NCBI GenBank assembly: GCA_027016355.1
Contig: JALWAF010000094.1
Span: forward strand, 1 to 9,715
Direction: 5' to 3'
Origin: Candidatus Moraniibacteriota bacterium
Lineage (GTDB): Bacteria > Patescibacteriota > Minisyncoccia > Moranbacterales > GCA-2747515
DNA length: 9,715 bases
The notes under the pieces were generated by a model that worked only from the letters and a program-made list of their open reading frames with translations, had not been told where the DNA came from and ran no database searches. The translations under genes were made by a program, and so were the position numbers. Position 1 is the first letter of the stretch, and every line of letters starts with the position of its first letter. Shown here one piece after another: positions 4,882-9,715 of this stretch.

Positions 4882-6609
4882 TTGTTTATCAAATCTTCAA
4901 TATTTCGTACAATCTTTTCGCCAAAATTATTATTTCATGCAACAAAGGATATTTCTTTGTTCAAAAAAACAGTCATTATATTTCTGATGATTGTTATTGC
5001 TGGAAGTTTTTTGTGGTGGATTGTTTCAATTTATCAATTTGTGACAGTGGTGCAACCAGCTAGAGGCGGTCAATACACAGAAGCTTTTGTAGGTCAGCCA
5101 CGATATCTCAATCCTCTTTTGTCACATTCTTCCTCAGCAGATCGTAGTTTGGTAAAATTACTTTTTAGTGGATTATTTGATTATGATGAAAATGGTCTTT
5201 TGCGGGAAGATATTGCAGAACGATTCGAAGTTAGTGATGATGTAAAAGAATATACTGTTTTTTTACGTAAAGATGTGAAGTGGCATGATGGAGAAAATTT
5301 GACAATTGATGATGTTATATATACATTAGATACTGCAAAAAATATTGCATATGGAGCAGCTGGAGTAAGTAATGATATACGTCTTGTGTGGCATGATGTA
5401 AAATATGAAAAAATTGATGATTATACAATTAAATTTACTTTAAATGAGCCAAATAGTGACTTTCTACATGATTTGACGATAGGTTTATTGCCAAAACATA
5501 TTTGGGAGAATATTACCCCTGAACAATTCCAATTAACGGAGTATAATCAAAAACCAATTGGTTCTGGTCCGTATGAATTTGTAGATTTAAATATGAATGA
5601 AGAAGAAGATGTGATTTCTTCATATACATTGCGAGCAAATAAGATGTATTATAGAGGTGAGCCATTTATTACAAAAATTGTTATAAATTTTTATCCGACA
5701 CGCTCAGATGCAGTTGAAGCATATAAAGACGGATCTGTATCAGCAGTTATTGTTGACAAAAAAGAACATATTGAGGCTTTAGATAAAATAGCTGAGGTAA
5801 AATCAATAGAATTACCACATTATTTTGCTGTTTTTTTCAATCAAACAAAGAGCGTACCGCTTGCATTTGATGAGGTAAGAGAGGCCCTTGCACGTGCTAC
5901 TGACAGAAATAAAATTGTATCGGAGGTGTTTGGAAAAAATGCAAAAGTAAGACTCTCTCCTTTTGCACAAGGTATTATTGGTTTTGATAGTACAGTGCAA
6001 CAAGCATCATTTGATTTGGATGGAGCAAAAAAACTTTTGGAAGAGGGAGGCTGGAAAATTGGAGACGATGGTGTGCGTGTAAAAGATGATGTTCGTTTGT
6101 CATTCACATTGCATATTAGTGCAAATCACAAAGAATTATCACAGGTTGCGCATATGTTAAAACAACAATGGAAAGAAATTGGCGTAGATTTAAATATTCA
6201 AGAGCATGAAAAAAGTGATATGGAAGCAAATGTCTTAAAACCTCGTGATTATGATGCTTTACTTTATGCGCATCAAATGCGGTTTGAGCCAAATTTATTG
6301 CCACTGTGGTATGGGGATGAAAAAAATGATCCTGGTATGAATTATGCTCTTTTTGATGATGAAAAAATGAATAATTCTTTGAAATCACTTCTTACACAAA
6401 AGGACAAAGATAAACGTAAAGAATTGTACAAAGAACAGCAAGAGCGTCTTAGGGATGAAGTTCCAGCGATATTTCTTTTTGCTCCAAAACTTTCTTTCAT
6501 ATATAGTGATAATATAAAAAATATTCGTGCAAATCGTGTAAATACATCATATGATAGGTATGTAGATATTCATTTGTGGAATATCAAAGAAAAACGTGTA
6601 AAAAAATAA
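4882..6609 (+). CDS. Membrane-anchored ABC-type oligopeptide substrate-binding protein (family 5)
   Basis: 575 residues, typical for the SBP_bac_5 (OppA/DppA-like) family. A cytoplasmic segment (1-30) leads into one membrane helix (31-52); there is no lipobox cysteine, so it is anchored by that helix rather than by lipid. Domain signatures follow: GQPRYLNPLLSHSS (71-84), DRSLVKLLFSGLFDYD, VKWHDGENLTIDDVIYTLD (132-150) and GSGPYEF (227-233). The family captures peptides for import. No permease or ATPase gene is adjacent, so its partner is unknown, and a solo binding or signalling role is possible. The start is probably TTG: an in-frame ATG at 4873 is followed at once by TAA, and the next ATG lies inside the membrane helix. 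The gene after it begins 9 nt downstream. Confidence 0.88.
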   Translation: MFIKSSIFRTIFSPKLLFHATKDISLFKKTVIIFLMIVIAGSFLWWIVSIYQFVTVVQPARGGQYTEAFVGQPRYLNPLLSHSSSADRSLVKLLFSGLFDYDENGLLREDIAERFEVSDDVKEYTVFLRKDVKWHDGENLTIDDVIYTLDTAKNIAYGAAGVSNDIRLVWHDVKYEKIDDYTIKFTLNEPNSDFLHDLTIGLLPKHIWENITPEQFQLTEYNQKPIGSGPYEFVDLNMNEEEDVISSYTLRANKMYYRGEPFITKIVINFYPTRSDAVEAYKDGSVSAVIVDKKEHIEALDKIAEVKSIELPHYFAVFFNQTKSVPLAFDEVREALARATDRNKIVSEVFGKNAKVRLSPFAQGIIGFDSTVQQASFDLDGAKKLLEEGGWKIGDDGVRVKDDVRLSFTLHISANHKELSQVAHMLKQQWKEIGVDLNIQEHEKSDMEANVLKPRDYDALLYAHQMRFEPNLLPLWYGDEKNDPGMNYALFDDEKMNNSLKSLLTQKDKDKRKELYKEQQERLRDEVPAIFLFAPKLSFIYSDNIKNIRANRVNTSYDRYVDIHLWNIKEKRVKK

Positions 6610-6618
6610 ATTTAAAAT

Positions 6619-7641
6619 ATGAATAATAATATAGATAAAAGTGATTTGCGTAGAGTAATTTTGTCAACATCAGAACAATTCAAAGAGGGCCTTGCTGTTG
6701 CAAAAAATATTAATGTAGATACTCAATTTTCACGTATTATGGTGTCTGGGATGGGCGGAAGTGCATTGCATGCGAATGTATTACGAATTGCTTTGAACAG
6801 TATTTCCAAGAAATATGATAACTATAAAATCATATCAGTATATCAAAATCGCTTTTATGAATTGCCACCAGAAGCATATAACGATTGTTTAAATATTATT
6901 TGTTCACATTCAGGAAATACTGAAGAAACGATATCTTCGTTTGAAGAGGCATTAAAAAATAATTTGCCGTGTGTTGGGATTTCTGCAGGAGGGGTAGTTG
7001 AAAAAATGTGCAAAGAAAACAATATACTACATGTAAAATTACCAATTCCTTTTGATAATTTTCAACCACGTATGGCTACTGGACATTTTGTATCTGCAAT
7101 TTTGCAAATTCTTGTAAATGCAAACAAACTTCCACAAGAAGCTGTAGAATTGGATGGAGTTAGTGAACAATTAAAAGAGATTACACCAAAGATGGAAGAG
7201 CGGGGAAAGCAAATTGCCAAAACTTTAGTAGGAAAAACACCTGTGATATATGCTTCAACAAAATTTAAAGCATTGGCAATGATTTGGAAAATTAAAATTA
7301 ATGAGAACTCAAAGACACCAGCATTTTGGAATTATTTTCCAGAATTAAATCATAATGAATTTGTAGGTTTTTCAAATCCACAATCAAAGTTTCATATACT
7401 TATGCTTAGAGATTTAGAAGATCATCCACGTAATTTATTGCGTTATGAAGTGACATCAAAGTTTTTAAAAGAAAAAGAAATAGAAACAGAAATTATTGAT
7501 ATGCCCGAAGGAGATATTTTTTATCGTGTATTTGCAACAATAACTTTAGCTGATTGGATCTCTTATTATCTTGCACTTGAGTATAAACAAGACCCAACTC
7601 CTGTTGATATGGTGGAAGATTTGAAAAAAGCTTTAAAATAA
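6619..7641 (+). CDS. Bifunctional phosphoglucose/phosphomannose isomerase (SIS family)
   Basis: 340 residues, matching the archaeal-type PGI/PMI family, which interconverts glucose-6-P, fructose-6-P and mannose-6-P. Two sugar-isomerase (SIS) domains are visible. The first has SGMGGSA (43-49) and SHSGNTEET (96-104), which hold the sugar phosphate. The second has IKINENSKTPAFWNYFPELNHNE (225-247) and LRDLEDHPR (263-271), ending DPTPVDMVEDLKK. H245 in ELNHNE and E229 in INEN correspond to residues I believe are catalytic in the Pyrobaculum enzyme (from memory). It would link glycolysis to mannose-based sugars in a reduced cytosolic metabolism. The ATG lies 9 nt after the preceding gene with no Shine-Dalgarno, so co-transcription with secG is likely. 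I assign no gene symbol because usage varies. Confidence 0.88.
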   Translation: MNNNIDKSDLRRVILSTSEQFKEGLAVAKNINVDTQFSRIMVSGMGGSALHANVLRIALNSISKKYDNYKIISVYQNRFYELPPEAYNDCLNIICSHSGNTEETISSFEEALKNNLPCVGISAGGVVEKMCKENNILHVKLPIPFDNFQPRMATGHFVSAILQILVNANKLPQEAVELDGVSEQLKEITPKMEERGKQIAKTLVGKTPVIYASTKFKALAMIWKIKINENSKTPAFWNYFPELNHNEFVGFSNPQSKFHILMLRDLEDHPRNLLRYEVTSKFLKEKEIETEIIDMPEGDIFYRVFATITLADWISYYLALEYKQDPTPVDMVEDLKKALK

Positions 7642-7649
7642 ATAAAGCC

Positions 7650-7678
7650 TTGTATATAATATATTTTTATGTTACAAT
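7650..7678 (+). promoter_or_regulatory. Candidate promoter of the RNase J leader
   Basis: TTGTAT (7650-7655, 3 of 6 to consensus), a 17-nt spacer, and TACAAT (7673-7678, 5 of 6) preceded by an extended -10 TGT (7670-7672). Start would be near 7685, giving a leader of about 310 nt. A separate TATAAT at 7655-7660 would start near 7667 but lacks a -35. Extended -10 elements also mark the infA and secG promoters. Confidence 0.4.
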
Positions 7679-7731
7679 GAATAGACTATTAGATTACTTC
7701 TCAAATCAATATTAGATAACTATTCATGTAA
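7672..7731. repeat. Inverted repeat enclosing a direct repeat
   Basis: ATGAATAG (7677-7684) and CTATTCAT (7720-7727) are perfect complements. The match continues, with one bulged A, as TTAC (7672-7675) with GTAA (7728-7731). Between the arms, TATTAGATTAC (7687-7697) recurs as TATTAGATAAC (7710-7720). The left arm overlaps the candidate -10 at 7673-7678, so it may be an operator. If transcription starts at 7667 it would fold in the RNA. No U-tract follows. Confidence 0.45.
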
Positions 7732-7752
7732 CTCTTATTAAAGGAGGGTTTC

Positions 7753-7806
7753 GTGTATTTTATACAATACATCTTGTGTATAATTTTTTCAATAAAATTA
7801 TATTAG
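7753..7806 (+). CDS. Putative 17-residue leader peptide with strong Shine-Dalgarno
   Basis: AAGGAGGG (7741-7748) is followed after five bases by GTG at 7753, opening 17 codons that end in TAG (7804-7806): MYFIQYILCIIFSIKLY, hydrophobic and rich in Ile/Tyr/Phe. It is the only start in the window with a full Shine-Dalgarno at correct spacing; the regular genes lack one. The reading frame runs through the 5' strand of the closing stem and the whole second stem of the cloverleaf at 7771-7857 and stops in the joint before its third stem. A translating ribosome would therefore open part of the RNA fold. It could be a regulatory leader peptide, a tiny membrane peptide, or chance. No homology is claimed. 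Confidence 0.35.
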   Translation: MYFIQYILCIIFSIKLY

Positions 7807-7857
7807 GAAACAAATCTTATGTAAATATTTGTTGAGAGTTCAAATCTCTCACAAGAT
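7771..7857 (+). ncRNA. Four-stem cloverleaf RNA, tRNA-like, in the RNase J leader
   Basis: Four perfect Watson-Crick stems nest as a cloverleaf: closing stem ATCTTGT/ACAAGAT (7771-7777 with 7851-7857), TATAATTTT/AAAATTATA (7779-7787 with 7794-7802, loop TTCAAT), AACAAAT/ATTTGTT (7809-7815 with 7827-7833, 11-nt loop) and GAGAG/CTCTC (7834-7838 with 7846-7850). The last arm has loop TTCAAAT, the canonical 7-nt T-loop, and abuts the 7-bp closing stem exactly as in tRNA. TTAGGA joins stems two and three and could supply the GG that docks a T-loop. It is not a normal tRNA: no U33 anticodon loop, no D-loop GG in place, no CCA, and very low GC. It is probably a cis-acting leader element; an independent small RNA is possible. 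Confidence 0.45.
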
Positions 7858-7944
7858 GCACATTATAAAGAGAGTTTTATATAAAAAGGTCGATTATATT
7901 TTATATTATTATAAACTTTTATTTATGTAACTAATAAATAGCAA
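7858..7944 (+). other. AT-rich leader segment with an alternative pairing partner
   Basis: No gene is seen here. TATAAA (7864-7869) pairs with TTTATA (7876-7881) in a weak hairpin whose loop contains GAGAG (7870-7874). This GAGAG duplicates the 5' arm of the cloverleaf's T-arm (7834-7838) and could compete for CTCTC (7846-7850). The remainder is A/T sequence with no further structure I can defend. Confidence 0.3.
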
Positions 7945-7985
7945 ATGTATGTTATTTTCGGTTTATTCAGGAGGTAGACATACAT
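7945..7985 (+). promoter_or_regulatory. Hairpin with AGGAGG in its loop, before the RNase J start
   Basis: ATGTATG (7945-7951) and CATACAT (7979-7985) form a perfect 7-bp stem with a 27-nt loop that exposes CAGGAGGT (AGGAGG at 7969-7974). The RNase J ATG at 7996 is 21 nt beyond the motif, too far for normal use. A 10-codon ORF starting at 7945 ends AGG-AGG-TAG directly on the motif, and another of 12 codons starts at 7949. In-frame ATA 7984 or ATT 7987 would be better spaced but are rare starts. Confidence 0.4.
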
Positions 7986-7995
7986 AATTTTAATT

Positions 7996-9715
7996 ATGAT
8001 ACAAAAAACAAGAAATGCACGTCAAGCTAATACAAAGAGTAGTAGTACAGGACGTGTTGTAAGTAGAACAGCGCAAAGAAATGCACAAAAGGCACGTGAA
8101 AATGCGCAAAAAAAAGTAACTCAAAAAGAAGGTGTTCGTAAAAACACTCAAAGAAAAAGTGCACAAAAGAAAAAAGTGACAGTTAAAAAAACAGCACGTA
8201 AATATAGTACAAAAAAAATTACTAAACGTACTAATAATCAAAAGGTTACGAAAAAATCTAGTAAAAATAGAAATAAAAAACGTGGTAGTAAAAAACAAAC
8301 TTTACAAACAAATGCTGAACGTATTGTATTGTCAACACGTTCAAACGGAGAACAACGTGTTCATAAAGTTCCTAGGATAGAGAAAGATACTTTACGTATT
8401 ATTCCAATTGGAGGCCAGGAAGAAGTCGGTCGTAATATGGTAATATTTGAGTATGGCAAAGATATTGTGATTGTTGATATGGGGATGCAATTTCCAGAAG
8501 AAGATATGCCAGGTATTGATTATATTGTACCAAATGTAAATTATCTCAAAGGCAAAGAACAAAATATTCGTGGTGTGATTTTTACACATGGACATTTAGA
8601 TCATATTGGAGCTGCACCTGTATTGCTGAAGCAACTTGGATATCCTCCTGTTATTGCACGTGATTTAACACTAGCACTTATTAAGAAAAAATTAGAAGAT
8701 AGTGATCCAGGTGGTAGCGATAAGATTCGTACAATTAGCGTAAAAAATATTGATAGGAAGATTCGGTTAGGTGCATTTGTGGCAAATTTCTTTGAAGTAG
8801 AGCATTCCATTATGGATTCTATGGGAGTGGCTTTGGAAACTCCAGTTGGCACTCCAATTCATTTAGGTGATTGGATGATTAGTCATGATCCAGCCGATGG
8901 TAAAACTGTTACTTATGAAAATCTCAATAAATTTAAGGAGCCCCGTATTCTAATGCTTGAAAGCTTGGGTGTAATGGCAAAAGGAGAAAAAAGCGAAAAA
9001 GATGTGCAAGTAAATATCGAATCACTTGTCACAAATGCAAAGGGCCGTATAATTTTGGGGACATTTGCTTCACAAATTAAACGAATTAAATTATTACTAC
9101 AGTTTGCACAAAAAGCTGGGCGAAAAGTAGCTCTTGATGGTTATTCAATGCGAACAAATGTTGAAATTGCGCAAAAACTTGGATACCTCAATATAAGTAA
9201 AGATTTATTGATTCCAATAAATGATATCGATCGTTATCCGGACAATAAAATAATAGTACTTTGCACAGGTGCTCAAGGAGAGCATAATGCAGTTCTCAAT
9301 AGAATTGTGACGGACAATCATCGGTTTATAAAATTGAAAAAATCAGACACTATAGTGTTTTCTTCATCAGTTATTCCTGGGAATGAGCGTTCTGTACAAC
9401 GATTGAAAGATAATTTATATCGTAAATGTGACAACGTAGTACATTCAGATATTATGAATATACATATTGGAGGTCATGCTACAGAGGGCGATATTCAAGA
9501 AATGATAAAAATGGTACAGCCACAGTATTTTATTCCAATTTATGCAAATTATTTTATGTTGAAGGAGGCGGCAAAGCTTGCAATAGAAATGGGTTTTCCA
9601 CCAAAACGGATTGGCATATTGGATAATGGTAGTATAATTGAATTTAGTAAAAAAGGAAGTAGAATTCGTAAAGAAAAAGCAGATTCAAGTTATGTATTTG
9701 TAGATGGGCTAGGTG
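7996..9715 (+). CDS. rnj: Ribonuclease J with long basic N-terminal extension (3' partial)
   Basis: 573 complete codons are visible and the gene runs off the window. Residues 1-130 are very basic and low in complexity (K, R, Q, N, T). The metallo-beta-lactamase/beta-CASP core starts at D131 with IIPIGGQEEVGRNM. Metal ligands are present: H198, H200, D202, H203 (HGHLDH), H270 (VEHS), D292 (GDW) and H494 (GGHA). Other family motifs are TFASQIKRI, TGAQGE, SSSVIPGNE and FVDG near the window end. RNase J is a 5'-3' exo- and endonuclease for mRNA decay and rRNA maturation. Some conserved positions differ: LSDSTN is LESLGV (321-326) and HGEYR is YANYF (516-520). The ATG at 7996 is the first in frame after a stop at 7975 and has no close Shine-Dalgarno. 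About 90 C-terminal residues are expected beyond the window. Confidence 0.93.
   Translation, partial: MIQKTRNARQANTKSSSTGRVVSRTAQRNAQKARENAQKKVTQKEGVRKNTQRKSAQKKKVTVKKTARKYSTKKITKRTNNQKVTKKSSKNRNKKRGSKKQTLQTNAERIVLSTRSNGEQRVHKVPRIEKDTLRIIPIGGQEEVGRNMVIFEYGKDIVIVDMGMQFPEEDMPGIDYIVPNVNYLKGKEQNIRGVIFTHGHLDHIGAAPVLLKQLGYPPVIARDLTLALIKKKLEDSDPGGSDKIRTISVKNIDRKIRLGAFVANFFEVEHSIMDSMGVALETPVGTPIHLGDWMISHDPADGKTVTYENLNKFKEPRILMLESLGVMAKGEKSEKDVQVNIESLVTNAKGRIILGTFASQIKRIKLLLQFAQKAGRKVALDGYSMRTNVEIAQKLGYLNISKDLLIPINDIDRYPDNKIIVLCTGAQGEHNAVLNRIVTDNHRFIKLKKSDTIVFSSSVIPGNERSVQRLKDNLYRKCDNVVHSDIMNIHIGGHATEGDIQEMIKMVQPQYFIPIYANYFMLKEAAKLAIEMGFPPKRIGILDNGSIIEFSKKGSRIRKEKADSSYVFVDGLG

Noticed and set aside
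7628..7651. Terminator after the isomerase gene
   Set aside because: GCTTT/AAAGC makes only a 5-bp stem with a bulge and no U-tract, too weak to call.
7771..7858. A functional type II tRNA gene of 88 nt
   Set aside because: A standard fold can be forced on the length, but the anticodon stem has a mismatch, position 33 is A, the D-loop lacks GG and is 14 nt, and GC is far too low. Only the acceptor and T-arm halves are tRNA-like.
7990..8298. Minus-strand open frame opposite the RNase J N-terminus
   Set aside because: Its composition (Phe/Ser/Thr/Cys) is the mirror of the lysine-rich coding strand. No start signal or neighbour supports it.
1..9715. CRISPR array, insertion sequence or prophage
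   Set aside because: No spaced repeat array beyond the two-copy repeat at 55-120, no transposase or integrase, and gene content is conserved housekeeping.

Overview
The window is AT-rich and reads as one co-directional stretch (every gene on the + strand) from a bacterium of the Candidate Phyla Radiation (Patescibacteria, most likely Parcubacteria). The evidence for that is indirect: low GC, lysine-rich ribosomal proteins with odd tails, the neighbour set secG / orphan oligopeptide-binding protein / archaeal-type PGI-PMI / RNase J, and almost no Shine-Dalgarno sequences. All genes read cleanly in the standard bacterial code.

Positions 1-309 carry no gene. They hold an imperfect 15-nt-arm inverted repeat (21-71), an imperfect tandem repeat (55-120), a convincing promoter (TTGACA, 16 nt, TGG-TAATAT; 130-157) and a foldable leader (182-283) in front of infA. 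Positions 310-4545 are the translation/transcription cluster infA-rpmJ-rpsM-rpsK-rpsD-rpoA-rplQ-rplM-rpsI. rpmJ is only 37 codons but complete. RpoA lacks the C-terminal DNA-binding domain and ends in an acidic tail. S11 and S9 carry N-terminal extensions and L17 a C-terminal one.

A long hairpin (4544-4600) follows rpsI, and a good promoter for secG (4569-4597) lies inside it. secG is followed by a membrane-anchored family-5 substrate-binding protein with a probable TTG start, then a bifunctional phosphoglucose/phosphomannose isomerase.

Positions 7642-7995 are the most unusual part: a 354-base leader before the RNase J gene. It holds a candidate extended -10 promoter, an inverted repeat enclosing a direct repeat, a full AAGGAGGG ribosome-binding site placed correctly before a GTG-started 17-codon mini-ORF, and a four-helix cloverleaf (7771-7857) with a 7-bp closing stem and a tRNA-like T-arm. 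A second AGGAGG lies 21 nt before the RNase J ATG. The mini-ORF stops inside the cloverleaf, which is the geometry of a translation-coupled switch. RNase J (7996 to window end, 3' partial) has about 130 residues of very basic, low-complexity sequence before its metallo-beta-lactamase/beta-CASP core.

Together the window encodes core ribosome and RNA polymerase parts, a Sec translocon subunit, one sugar-phosphate enzyme and a major mRNA-decay nuclease. The RNA-level signals before infA and before RNase J are the best candidates for undescribed regulation.
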